Positions 43,775 through 54,205 of a stretch of DNA of 64,000 nt are shown here, piece after piece. The notes beneath the pieces are model-generated. The model made no database searches, was not told where the DNA came from, and saw only the letters and a list, made by a program, of their open reading frames with translations. The DNA comes from Trigonopsis variabilis (Eukaryota > Ascomycota > Trigonopsidomycetes > Trigonopsidales > Trigonopsidaceae). The stretch spans positions 868,001 through 932,000 of the forward strand of contig PPXM03000004.1 of assembly GCA_003707065.3 (NCBI GenBank), given 5' to 3'. Within the stretch, counting starts at the first letter, position 1; each line of letters starts with the position of its first letter. Position numbers and translations under genes: made by a program.

Positions 43775-44762
43775 ATGATATCCACGCGGGTATGGCATAG
43801 TTTACGACTGAGCCGGTTTGGCCAGATAAGAACTTTATCTTCATCATTTGCTAAAGACATACCTACTGTGGAACTTGCATTTGAAGAATTCAACAAGGGG
43901 CTTCTGAAAAAGAAAGACCATAAGCCACCTATTGTGATTATTCACGGCTTGTTTGGATCGAAGAGAAATAATCGAAGTGTCGGAAAGTATGTCAGATATT
44001 GATGTTCTCATCACTAATACAGGCGATTATCTCGGGATTTAGGCCGGACCGTCATCAATTTGGTAAGATTTTATTTACATTCAAGGGTTAACACCATGGC
44101 AGGATCTTCGGAACCATGGAGATAGCCCTCATATAGAGCGTCATGATTACCCATCTATGGCGGCAGATGTTGAACATTTCCTCGAAGAACACAAGATTCC
44201 AAAAGCAGTCCTGATCGGTCATTCCATGGGAGCAAAGGCTGCCATGTCGGTAGCTCTGCGACGGCCGGACCTTGTCGAGGCTTTGATTCCAGTTGATAAT
44301 GCCCCGGTGGATGCTGCTCTGTCTTCAGATTTTCCCAAATACTGCCGAACAATGCTTGACGTAGAAGGACATCAAGTGAAGACCATGAAGGAAGCTGATC
44401 ATATATTAGCTAAAGTGGAGCCGGCACTACCGGTGCGCCAATTTCTCTTGCTCAATGCTTACAATGATCATAATGACCATAATATTATAAAATTCAGAAT
44501 TCCTTTAGTTACTTTGGCGAAATCCTTATCTTACATTGGAGATTTCCCTTTTAGCCCCGATGAGGCTAGATACACCGGCCCTACTCTCTTTATTCGAGGG
44601 ACCAAATCACACTACGTTGCCGATGAAACAATCCCTATGATAGGACAATTTTTCCCCAAATTCAAAATGGACGATATCGATTCTGGCCACTGGGTCATTT
44701 CGGAAAAACCTGATGAGTTCGCCCGAGATGTCGAAGAATTCCTTCTCCAACTGGACGACTGA
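43775..44762 (+). CDS. IMO32: Mitochondrial alpha/beta hydrolase, ABHD11/Imo32 type
   Basis: Exons 43775-43986, 44023-44062 and 44103-44762 (introns of 36 and 40 nt) give 303 residues. The N-terminus (MISTRVWHSLRLSRFGQIRT) is basic and Ser/Arg-rich, a typical mitochondrial presequence. The fold motifs follow: PPIVIIHGLFGSKRNN (oxyanion HG loop), the LSRDLGRTVINLDLRNHGDS segment spanning two splice junctions, and VLIGHSMGAKAAM with nucleophile Ser125. A late Asp and the His in DIDSGHWV complete the triad. Human ABHD11 and yeast Imo32 are close relatives acting in the matrix; ABHD11 protects lipoylated 2-oxoglutarate dehydrogenase. The exact substrate here is not shown by sequence. Confidence 0.9.
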
Positions 44763-44986
44763 TTATCAACACTGCTTGACCATTCGATTGCTCCTTCTTA
44801 GCTATAGATCCAGTATTAGAAACCTGTTGTACGAACAAGATGAGGCCTATAGCCCGATGCAGGCAGCTTCGATCTTAGAGAATAGATGGATGGCTTGATA
44901 GATTTCGCTACATGTCGTACCTAATACACAAGTCAATTCAGCTACATAATCTCGTACTAATCAAGACCATCATTGAATATACACTT

Positions 44987-45795
44987 TTAAACTGACTCAA
45001 GAACAACCTCCTTGAACTCGCGGTCGACCTTTTGTCCAGTCTCGTCGGCACCAGAGCCCTCGCCGTGGAGAGCAAGGAGAGCACCGAGATCAAACTTGGG
45101 GCTCTTGAGAAGTTTGACCTTTCGAACATAGACGTTTTGGAGAGGGAAGATACCTTGGGTGGCACGCTCGATTTCTCGGCCAATGACCTCAGGGATGAGC
45201 TTAGAAGTAAGCTGAGCAAGAGTAACATTGGAAGCTTCCCGCGTGATAATTTCATTCATCTTCTTGCGAATGGCACGGATCTGGGAGCTTTGGGCATATG
45301 TAGTCTTGCGGATTTGGTTGGGAAGGCGCTTGGTGAATCCAATGACAAAGATTCGGATCACATATTCGTCAGACGTCTTGACAGTGACGTTGGTCTCAAT
45401 AAGACTTTGCCACTTGCGGACCAATGATCGAAGTTTGTCGGAAGTGAAATCAAGACCGTGGAAGTTGGTCAAGAGGTTCTTGCCTTGGACTTCATCAACT
45501 CGAAGCTTGACCTTTCGGAAAGAGTGATCTTCTTGGCCTTGAAGATCGGCAAGAGACACCTCAACAATTCGGCCCTTTAGAGCATCAGCAGAGTTCTTGA
45601 GACCAGTCGACCGGTTCACCAAAGTCTTGCCAACATCTCGGTTCTCAAACACGGAAGGAGCCTTAATGTTGAACCAATCCTTACGCGAAAAGGGATCCAC
45701 GACCTTCTTCTTGAGACCTTTCTTGCCCTTGGAGAGGCGCTTATTCTTGCCGACAGCTATCGTTAGCTTCTATATTTTCGTCGTCGACTTACCCA
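44987..45795 (-). CDS. RPS1: 40S ribosomal protein eS1 (S3Ae)
   Basis: A component of the small ribosomal subunit near the mRNA exit channel. Exon 1 (45795-45792) is just ATG plus one base. A 35-nt intron (45791-45757) with a GCTAAC branch follows, then exon 2 (45756-44987), for 257 residues. The N-terminus is [19 protein letters not shown], identical in style to other eukaryotic eS1 proteins. [19 protein letters not shown] and [18 protein letters not shown] are family signatures. The C-terminal tail is acidic. A tiny first exon is common in yeast ribosomal protein genes, although the intron here is far shorter than theirs. Confidence 0.95.
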
Positions 45796-46302
45796 TGGTG
45801 TTGTTATAGAGAGTCTACTATGCGTGCGTCGACTCAATACCTCTGTCAGGGTTTAAACGTGACGAGCATCACGTGAACACAAACCCTCAGTTGCAACCGC
45901 CCAAGGTCAGTCGATCAGTAGCAGCGGCCATGGCAACAACTGCAGTATCGCGCCTTTCTATAATGAACTGCTCTATAGTGGAGACTAGTACTGGTCTCCA
46001 GTGAATAGAATATGCCTCCGCCCGTAATTAAAGATTTGTGATGGCGCTCAAGAGAGACAGACAACGATTCCATTACAGTCAACATGTATATTCTACTCTG
46101 ATTCTTACATGATGCTTCACTTAGTCTTCGCTAGGTAGTGTAAGGAATCCCCAAGTTGCTTATAGTGGAGCGTTGCCATTGGGAGAGACTGTGACGTGGT
46201 CGTAAACTGAAGCATTGGAGAAAGTATATTATAAGCGAATCTGGATTGCAACTGTAGAATCGACAGATAGTATAGGGCTGGCAATTCTATCTTATCCAAA
46301 AT
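45796..46302. other. Divergent promoter, RPS1 and the TPR gene
   Basis: About 500 bp. No TATA box is obvious. No gene is seen. Confidence 0.45.
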
Positions 46303-47505
46303 ATGTCTTGCGACGAAGAGCGCAAAAAAGGTAAGGCGAGCTGCGGAGACATTAACATTAGGTAATGACGCGTTTGGAAAGAAGGATTACGGGAAAGCTA
46401 TTGAACATTACTCAAGAGCTATTCAATTGGACGGGAATGACTCGAAGTTGTATTCCAATCGAGCTGCGGCATACCTTAAACTCGATCGCTTCACTGAGGC
46501 TAATGACGACTGTACGAAGGCCTTGAGGCTCGATGAAGGAAACTTGAAGGCCTTATATCGCCGAGGAATAGCTAAGCGGCATCTAGGACAGCTGGAAGGT
46601 GCATATGAAGGTAAAGATTTTCTGTGAGAGATTAGAGATTAATGACAGATTTGTCAAGGGCGTTGAAATATGAGCATACAAACACATCAATTCAACAGGA
46701 GTTGAACAGTCTAGAATGGGAAACAAAGCGCAACAAGGTAAGTTAGATGATTGATCATGTTAACGCTTAGCGTGCGCAGAAATATCAATACAAGCCCTCA
46801 CAGGAAGATGTGCAGAAACCGCGCGAAGGAGATCAAGATCGTCTGGAACACAAGAAGACGCTGGGAAGTATAGCAGATAAACTATATGGGTTGCATACCG
46901 TTCCGATCGAATATGTAGATAATCTACCTTCTGAATTGGAAGATTCACATGCACCGGCAATCACTGAACTTTGCTCAACACAACCAGAGAAGGCTGGACC
47001 AGGAACTTCTAAAAACGGTACGGGGTCTCCGATACCTGCAGATACCTCTATCAAACCTAGCATCTCAAAGGAAGCCATCCCGGAGACGACTGCACCTAAT
47101 CTTTCACAACCAAATGACATTAACGACCTCATAAGCCTCGAGTTCAGACAAAATCCTACATTGTACGGATTGACGAATCTCCTACGGCAACCAAGGAGTC
47201 GTCGGCCAGGTATTGCTAAATTCTTTTTCGATATGGACAATTCTCTACCGTTTCTAAAGAGGATATTTGGGAATGCAGGTACCGAACAAGAATTCATTGA
47301 GATCTATCTTGAAGGCGTCATCCAGCAAATAGGTCTGTCACCGTCGTCGGCGATGCCCAAAGCGCTGCTAATCATGTCCAACATTCCAAAATTACCACGA
47401 TTTGGACTCAATAAGCAATTTACGGATCCTAAACTAATTATGCGAGCTTTAGATTATATTAGGCAAAGTCCAGAATTCTCGACGATCGAATCTCTGTGGA
47501 TATGA
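46303..47505 (+). CDS. RPAP3-like TPR co-chaperone
   Basis: Exons 46303-46330, 46362-46610, 46649-46737 and 46771-47505 (introns of 31, 38 and 33 nt) give 366 residues. Residues ~10-105 are a three-motif TPR domain: GNDAFGKKDYGKAIEHYSRA, then YSNRAAAYLKL, then KALYRRGIAKRHLG. The Lys/Asn/Arg residues of the two-carboxylate clamp that binds Hsp90/Hsp70 C-termini are in place. A disordered Pro/Ser/Thr linker follows. The C-terminal ~130 residues fit the RPAP3 C-terminal (Monad-binding) pattern: RQNPTLYGLTNLLRQ, then KALLIMSNIPKLPRFGL and a helical end. This suggests the R2TP complex subunit that links Hsp90 to Rvb1/2 and Pih1, but the call is by pattern only. The last intron has two in-frame acceptors, at 46770 and 46779. 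Confidence 0.7.
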
Positions 47506-47661
47506 AGCTGAGCCTGTTGATGTCAATTACAGGTTTTATACAATAAAAAGAGCGTTTTTACGATGGAACACCATGAACACCATGACTGTATCAATTTAAC
47601 CAATTTATTACCAAACACATAAAAAGTCCCAACGCCGGCCGAAGTATAAAGGAAAGTAATG

Positions 47662-48099
47662 CTATTGACGACACTTTTCTTCCTCGTCTAGGAGAGGAAA
47701 GGATTCATAGACAATATCTGATTCGGATGTTAGAGGGAAAGATTCGTAGACAATGTCCGAATCAGATGTGGACAAAGATTTGTTGGACATATACCCCAGC
47801 TGCCCTTCGTTGGGATCAAAGTAGGAGAGGTTCTGGCAAGGTGACAAAGGACTTGAAGGGCAAGCCGACCCTATATAGCGGTGGTAACCGCGTCGTTTTG
47901 ATTCGGACGATCGTGAGCACAGTCGAGAAAGAATATTAGTGCATCGTTTCTCGGGAGTCGAAGGGATTCCACATGCAGTACTGAGGCAGAGTTGAGGAGA
48001 AGCAAGAAACGAAGCCATTGGGGCTAAGAACAGTAGCCAAAGTCGAGGGGGGAGAGGAAAAAGGTCTCTAAGAGAAAATGAAGGATAGAACGCCGTCAA
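47662..48099 (-). CDS. Possible small secreted protein with a tandem C-terminal repeat
   Basis: A single frame of 145 residues. The N-terminus has a hydrophobic stretch (RLWLLFLAPMASFLA) that could be a signal anchor or a signal peptide with an extended n-region. Five or six Cys follow, with a dibasic KRRG site. The end repeats SDIVYESFPL twice (SDSDIVYESFPL then SESDIVYESFPL) before an acidic tail. I know no relatives. It might be a real secreted or effector-like protein or a chance frame; the coding-level repeat is the best argument for it. Confidence 0.35.
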   Translation of the reverse strand: MTAFYPSFSLRDLFPLPPRLWLLFLAPMASFLASPQLCLSTACGIPSTPEKRCTNILSRLCSRSSESKRRGYHRYIGSACPSSPLSPCQNLSYFDPNEGQLGYMSNKSLSTSDSDIVYESFPLTSESDIVYESFPLLDEEEKCRQ

Positions 48100-49214
48100 G
48101 GCTAGTTAACGAGTGGAGCTGTGGAATGTACGTCTCGTGTAAGGGGCTTTATCCCAAGGTCTAGGCACTGATTTTTCCAGTACGCTTCGGTGGCATGGCC
48201 CAACCCAACATATGCATTGCCAAATTTGGAATTTGGTGACTTGCCTATTTAAGTAAGTCTAGCGTTATTCTCTTTATATGTTCTTTGCGAATACGATCTT
48301 GGCTTGGGAGCGTGACAGGAAAATATCTGACCAAGTCTGAACGGACAAAGAACCTTAGCGCTGCGCTCAAGCAACGCCAATAAGCTGTCGCTTATCTTTA
48401 CTTGTGGATCGATCACCTTTGCCTCTTCTCTTAGTCGGCTCCTGGAGGATTTCTGGAGAATTTCACTAGGCACTTAAAGACTATATCGAGCCATTGTAGA
48501 ATGCATCTACTTGAAAATCAAGATCTACTTCTTGAAGAACTCTAAAGAAAACAATGGACTCGAAAGAAGATTTAATGTAGAGCAAAATACTCGGATGGAA
48601 AGAGTATCCATAATCCGTTCAAACAGTGCTCGCGAGACCATGAGAACTCCCTGTTCTATCAAATTCTAACAGGCGGGAAAGTATTCATGCTGGCGTATAG
48701 AGAAAAGCATGATTAAGAGCGTATCAAGACGGCACATGCTTCTATGAACGCCATCCGCAACCATAGATCCATGGTATGAAGACTCAACATAAAAAGAAAA
48801 TAGTGTGAGATCACATATGTTGAAAGTAGCTATGCGTCTCTCTTGACTGTCATGCGAGTAGACGATTCCAGTCTCTCTCTCCGAATACTGTTCATTAATA
48901 CTCTTCTGTTCCTATGATACTGAAAACATCTCTTTCGCAGCAGACAAGACAAAACAAACAGAAGAAACCAGTTAATTTGCAAATATAGCAAAACAGAGAA
49001 CAGGGAGTTCAAGTCGCGCTTTAGGGGAGTTTAACCATTAGCAGACAGGCTCTCTTGCAACTCTTCCTTTCAGAGCTTAAGGAAACAGACACCAAGGGCT
49101 TGTCACGAGAAATATTAAAGCTACGTGCTAATACGACTACCTTCCTACCCTGTCGATCTGGACGGCCTAAATCAAGTGTAGCGGCGGTGACAGTTCTGAC
49201 GCGACTGACCCAGG
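48100..49214. other. Intergenic region upstream of RAD5
   Basis: About 1.1 kb with no supported gene. A 74-residue reverse frame (48473-48249) has no recognisable features. It includes the RAD5 promoter. Confidence 0.4.
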
Positions 49215-52016
49215 ATGTCCCTAGAGCCTGTGGCAAAGCGCCCTAGATACTTTATTCCTAGTCTAGATCGGGCTACTCTGGAAGCGTTTGTGAATACTAG
49301 GATTTCCGATGACGTTTTGGCCAAGTTGAACGAACTTTCGGGAGGAGATTTGACGCGAGCGGCTAATCTGTTTCTTGATGGATCATATTCTACAGAGAAT
49401 GGAGACAGAAACAGAAAAATAGAAGTCGCATTTCCTCGCCGTATAGGATCCTTAAGTTGCGATGCTATAATAAACTACTCGGGTCGGAACATTATATCTT
49501 ACGGAGATCAAGTAACCTTGAGCCGGCCGAGCTCCAAGTTCAAACACACCAATAAGGGCCAGTACGTGATTGATGTGTCTGTCAAGGGACGGGTAGTTGC
49601 AAGAATCGGTAATGACGTTGCTAAAGATCTGGCAGTTTTGATGGACTTCAATGTGGTGGAACTGAGGGGACATTGTGTTTATGCAGACCCGTACTTAACA
49701 ATCGGAACATCAGTCTTACTACAGCTTGATGTGAAGCTGACCAAGGAGGCGTTTCATAACCGTGATAATGATGACCAAGACTCGAGATCTTTATCTCAAG
49801 CTCTGGTCCGACTATTCAGCCTCACCGACTTAAATCCTGAGCCAAGACCGAGGCCGTCCTTTTTAAGTGGATCGGCTCATGATATAAGTCCAATTAATGA
49901 AGGGGAAGACGGCGAAGAAGAGGAGAATGAGGACCAGTCGGTCGATCCTAATCAGCTCGATCTCTTGTTCAACCCTCAAGCTCCAGACACAGGCGAAGAT
50001 ATAGCATTACCCCCGACATTTCAACTGGAATTGCGGCCTTATCAACTACAAGGCTTGTCCTGGATGGTAGCAAGAGAGGCTGGTCAAGGACAAGACGCCC
50101 AAGATCCGTTATGGGAACGCTATAAATGGCCTGACAATGAGGGCCATTTCTATGCCAATCTATATAACGGAAATTTGAGCATAGACTCTCCTGGAGCTTT
50201 GACCCCAGCGAGAGGAGGTATTTTGGCAGATGAAATGGGCTTGGGCAAGACTATTGCTGTACTTGCCTTAATCCATCATGGCCTCCAATCTATTCAGGTC
50301 ATTCCTGAACAAAACCATGCTCCTTTTACTACTCTGGTTGTTGCTCCAATGTCGTTATTATCTCAGTGGGAATCAGAGGCGTACAAAACTGGACATCTTC
50401 GAGTCTTGGTATATTATGGATATGACCGACATATCAATCTGAAACGCTTATGCTGCGGCCCTGATGCTGCTTCTTGTGCTCCTCATGTCATTGTCACCAG
50501 CTTTGGTACAGTAACATCCGCTCATGCAAAAAGCCAGCAAGGCTTTCCTTCCGGACTATTTGGAATCAACTTCTCGCGAATAGTCATTGATGAGGCCCAC
50601 AACATTCGAAATAGGAAGACCAAACTAGCTAAAGCTTGCTGGGATTTAAAAGGAGAACGACGGTGGCTCCTGTCAGGGACCCCGATAATCAATCATATTA
50701 ACGACTTGTATAGTTTAGTTCGGTTCCTCGGGCTCGCTCCATGGGACAAATTTTCTTTCTGGAGACGCTTTATCACCGTTCCTTTCGAAAACCGTGACTT
50801 CGTGAAGGCTTTGGATGCTGTTCAGACTATAGTAAAGCCGATTCTTTTGCGTCGGACTAAAGCGATGAAGACGTCCGACGGCAAACCGTTGGTGCAGCTT
50901 CCTGAGAAAATTGTTGATGTGGTTAAAATCAAGTTTGATCCAGAAGAAGAGCAGATCTATAAGTTTCTATACGAGCATGCCAAGGATTTGTTTGATAGGA
51001 CTATGAATGGGCAGCAAGAGGGAGCCAAGTCGTATTCAACTATCCTCGCTCAGATTCTACGATTACGTCAAATGTGCTGTCACCCGTTACTCTTACCCCA
51101 GGTTGAAGTGCCAGAGGATCAAGAGGTTGTCGATCCTGGTGAGTTGCAAACAATGATAACAAGGTTTGCTCCTCCTCAAGGTCAGATATCGGTCCCTCAA
51201 TTCGATACAGACACTATCAATCGGATAAGAGAGCAGAGCAAGGAGGAGTGTCCTTTCTGTGCGGAAGATATGACTGAGTTAGGTATCACTAAATGTGGTC
51301 ATTTGGGATGTCTGAACTGTCTAACGGCTCATTTGGATTTCCAAAACAATAAACGTCAGCAACCTCTGTGTCATATTTGCCGAGAATCCTTAGCTTACTC
51401 TGATCTCTTCTTCGTATCATCGCTTGATCCGTTTACGCTGACGCCTTTGAATCGCCATTATTCTTCAAAAATCCGAGCTTTACTTCATCATATCAAGGAA
51501 CGGCGGACTCAAGATCCCGAAGCCAAGATCCTGGTTTTCTCTCAGTTTACAAGTTTTCTTGACTTGATTCAAAAAGCCTTGGATGACCAAGGAATAAGGT
51601 GGCTCAGGTTTGATGGCACCTTAAAGCAACAGACTCGAAAGACCGTTTTGGAGGAGTTTGAAGCTAGTAAAGAAAGCCTCGTTCTTCTATTATCTCTCAA
51701 AGCTGGAGGTGTGGGGTTGAATTTAGTCTGCGCCAATTCGGCTTACTTGATGGATCCGTGGTGGAGTTTCGGGGTCGAGAATCAGGCTATTGATCGGATT
51801 CATCGGATGGGTCAGACCAGCACAGTGCGGGTAGTACGATTTATTGTTGAAAATTCGGTGGAGGATCGGATGCTACGCCTCCAGCAAAAGAAATTGGCAG
51901 TGGCCCGGAGCACTTTTGCTGCAAGCGATGGACAAGGTACTAAAGAAGATCGATTTGAAGATATTAAAGAGCTTTTCGCTCAGGATGATGACGATAAAAT
52001 ACAGGTATCTGCCTAG
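49215..52016 (+). CDS. RAD5: Rad5/HLTF-type SNF2 ATPase and RING ubiquitin ligase
   Basis: Single exon, 933 residues. This family poly-ubiquitinates PCNA and remodels stalled forks in error-free damage tolerance. Residues ~20-55 look like a UBA-like helical motif (ISDDVLAKLNELSGGDLTRA). The HIRAN domain is at ~85-180 (SNARK-free, with YVIDVSVKGRVVARIG). The SNF2 N-lobe has GGILADEMGLGKT near residue 339 and a DEAH box (VIDEAHNIRN) near 459. The C3HC4 RING finger starts at CPFCAED near 678 and includes CGHLGC and CHIC. The C-lobe has KILVFSQFTSFLD and QAIDRIHRMGQ. It is shorter than yeast Rad5 (about 1169), mainly in the N-terminal and inter-domain parts. RING between the lobes is diagnostic of the Rad5/Rad16/HLTF group, and HIRAN narrows it to Rad5/HLTF. 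Confidence 0.94.
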   Translation: MSLEPVAKRPRYFIPSLDRATLEAFVNTRISDDVLAKLNELSGGDLTRAANLFLDGSYSTENGDRNRKIEVAFPRRIGSLSCDAIINYSGRNIISYGDQVTLSRPSSKFKHTNKGQYVIDVSVKGRVVARIGNDVAKDLAVLMDFNVVELRGHCVYADPYLTIGTSVLLQLDVKLTKEAFHNRDNDDQDSRSLSQALVRLFSLTDLNPEPRPRPSFLSGSAHDISPINEGEDGEEEENEDQSVDPNQLDLLFNPQAPDTGEDIALPPTFQLELRPYQLQGLSWMVAREAGQGQDAQDPLWERYKWPDNEGHFYANLYNGNLSIDSPGALTPARGGILADEMGLGKTIAVLALIHHGLQSIQVIPEQNHAPFTTLVVAPMSLLSQWESEAYKTGHLRVLVYYGYDRHINLKRLCCGPDAASCAPHVIVTSFGTVTSAHAKSQQGFPSGLFGINFSRIVIDEAHNIRNRKTKLAKACWDLKGERRWLLSGTPIINHINDLYSLVRFLGLAPWDKFSFWRRFITVPFENRDFVKALDAVQTIVKPILLRRTKAMKTSDGKPLVQLPEKIVDVVKIKFDPEEEQIYKFLYEHAKDLFDRTMNGQQEGAKSYSTILAQILRLRQMCCHPLLLPQVEVPEDQEVVDPGELQTMITRFAPPQGQISVPQFDTDTINRIREQSKEECPFCAEDMTELGITKCGHLGCLNCLTAHLDFQNNKRQQPLCHICRESLAYSDLFFVSSLDPFTLTPLNRHYSSKIRALLHHIKERRTQDPEAKILVFSQFTSFLDLIQKALDDQGIRWLRFDGTLKQQTRKTVLEEFEASKESLVLLLSLKAGGVGLNLVCANSAYLMDPWWSFGVENQAIDRIHRMGQTSTVRVVRFIVENSVEDRMLRLQQKKLAVARSTFAASDGQGTKEDRFEDIKELFAQDDDDKIQVSA

Positions 52017-52185
52017 TCATAGGCAAAATACATGATAGGCTTGGATAATTAGTCATTATGGGTCCCCGAGACGATGTGACGACGGAGGCAGAGTAGATAG
52101 AAGGGTACGTGGAAGGTCAAATGGATGCATTGTACTATAGGAGATAAACATATTTAATGTATTTATACATCAAGTGTAGATCTGC

Positions 52186-53120
52186 TTACTCCTTCTTGAC
52201 TGACTCTTGCACCTTTTCTTTGGCGTCTTGAGCCTTGTCCTTTGCAGACTGTAGCGCATCGGCGCCCGACTGTTTGACAGCAGCGGCAAGTTGACGGGCC
52301 TTGTCCAGAGTAGCATTAAATTCGGACTTGACATCATCAGAGGCATTAGGGTTAGAATTAAGTTCATCAATCAATCCTTCAAGTTTCTTGAAGGTTGCTT
52401 CAGCTTCGTCATTAAGCGATTGGAAAGAATCCTTGGCGGCCTGCACTGCAGCAGCGGATTTCTCTTTGGCGGCATCAGCAAGATCAGTGGCCTTTGCCTG
52501 GGCAGCTTCAAGAGATCCGGCCGCGTGTTCTTTGGCAGCAGCAAGGGTATCTTGGGCAGAAGACTTGGCTTCCTCGACAGAGGAGGAAGCCCTTTCTTTG
52601 GCGGTTTCAGCAGCGTCTTTGACAGCATCTAGATGCTCCTGGACAACCTCTGAAACGGTCTCTTCTTTCTCGCCAGCCTTTTCCTTGGCATCGGCCACGG
52701 CACCCGAGACGGAATCACCCACAGAGGAGGCGATCTGTTCGGTCTTCTTGACTGCATGATGAACAGGCTTGGTTGACTCGACAAGGTACAACTAGAAACA
52801 GTTAGCAGACGCAAGGAACGATGAATGGCTCCAGCGGCCCTGACAAGAATGGCATCCGGATGATAGCACCAGAACTCAATTCCCGAGGCAATCAGTTGAA
52901 ACCATATTCCAAACCACTACATACCAAGCCAACAAACAGTACGGCACCGGTAGCAATCCTTTGATGTTAGATTGGCAAGCAGGCCCAGAACCTACCAAGG
53001 AGTGTTGGATGAAGGTGCGGAAGAGGTCGACGCCCATCGACGAGTAATTGAGGTCGAGGAACGCGATTTAAGACCGGGGCGAAGAGCCAAACGAGCCGAA
53101 CCGAGAGTTCGAGAGAGCAT
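52186..53120 (-). CDS. Mitochondrial single-pass membrane protein with LEA-like Ala/Lys/Glu helices
   Basis: Exons 53120-52996, 52958-52925 and 52791-52186 (introns of 37 and 133 nt) encode 254 residues. The N-terminus (MLSRTLGSARLALRPGLKSR) is a strong mitochondrial presequence ending near RRWAS. A short hydrophobic segment, encoded by the 34-nt exon, follows (WIATGAVLFVGLLYLVE). The rest (~190 residues) is a charged Ala-rich helical region with approximate 11-residue periods, such as AKEKAGEKEE, AKERASSSVEEAKSSAQDTL and AKDKAQDAKEKVQES, resembling LEA-type or apolipoprotein-like amphipathic helices. The layout (presequence, TM, long helix) recalls inner-membrane proteins such as the N-terminal part of Mic60, but no mitofilin domain is present. 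Function is unknown. It converges on RAD5 (169 bp). Confidence 0.7.
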
Positions 53121-54205
53121 GATCAAGATGAGATGGGATTGGTTGCCGGGGTAGCGGGAAAAACCAAGATCGATACCCGGGTAGCCCTCGGTCGTCGTGG
53201 TTCAAGACGTGGGACAATAGTATAAGGGCATTTAGATGCTACAAGACGCTATGACTTCTCACATGAGTTGACTCTAGTAAAGGACCTTCTAAATGGTCTG
53301 CGTCTGGCCAGCGTGGCTCTCTGACCGATTGGTTGGTCCCAAGGCATTGTCCAACCTTAAAGTAAACCGCGTTTAATAAATCGGTCGATGGAATATGGTT
53401 TTATGCATGGAATTGCTCGAGAATAAACTTTCAAAGATCTCTCCAGATGACGTGCTCTTGCGAGTGCATCATGCGGCGGCTTGGAGGGGTGAGGATTGAC
53501 TGACTGTCTGGAAGTGCCACAGTCCAAGGTCATTCCAGCCGTGCTCGATCGAGGCAGAGACGTTGAGTGCGAGCGCCAGTCTTCTTACTCCAATGACAAT
53601 GCCAATCTTTTGACTTACGTTGCTGGCGGTAGCTAAAAGCGGTATCTGCATCTCGAGAATCACAATCTCATTGCGGTGTCATCAATTCACCATAGAAATC
53701 TCAAACCATCCCGCAAGACAGCAACATTTTTTCCGATCAACATCGCTCTATTTGGCTCTGCTAACCGCAGTGCGAAAGAATCTCCATCCCCTGGTAGGTT
53801 GGAGGAATGATGGATCAGCACACACTTACCCGTGGTCCCAGCATTAGCGTATGGTCAAAGCTATAGCAGATGTTGGAGTAGTCCAAAGCGTTGGTTGACA
53901 TCTGATTCAGCCACTTCAACGAAGGAACAGGCGTTGCCCACATGATGATCTGCCAATGCTTCACGAACATCTCTCTTCTACAACCAGCTCGACCAGCTCG
54001 ACCACCTCAACTGACGCTCATGTTACTTCTACCAGTTCCCAATCCAGCATCTATCTGTTGTCCTTTTTCCCGATACTGCCTATAATCACGATGGTGGTAA
54101 TCTGGACAATGCCTTTGAGGGGCATGCATGGCGCGCCGCACTCCAGACAAAGGTTGGCGATATCGACCTCTGGCTTCAAGGCCGTCTTGGACTTCTGCAG
54201 AGACC
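53121..54205. other. Intergenic region, mitochondrial protein to G-beta
   Basis: About 1.1 kb. The long leader before the G-beta ATG includes a tandem ccagctcgaccagctcgac patch near 53990 and may contain an untranslated exon. No gene is recognised. Confidence 0.4.

Noticed and set aside
54128-54205. G-beta start at the ATG 54128
   Set aside because: The added 26 residues (MARRTPDKGWRYRP...) do not resemble any G-beta N-terminus; the ATG at 54206 places the coiled coil normally.
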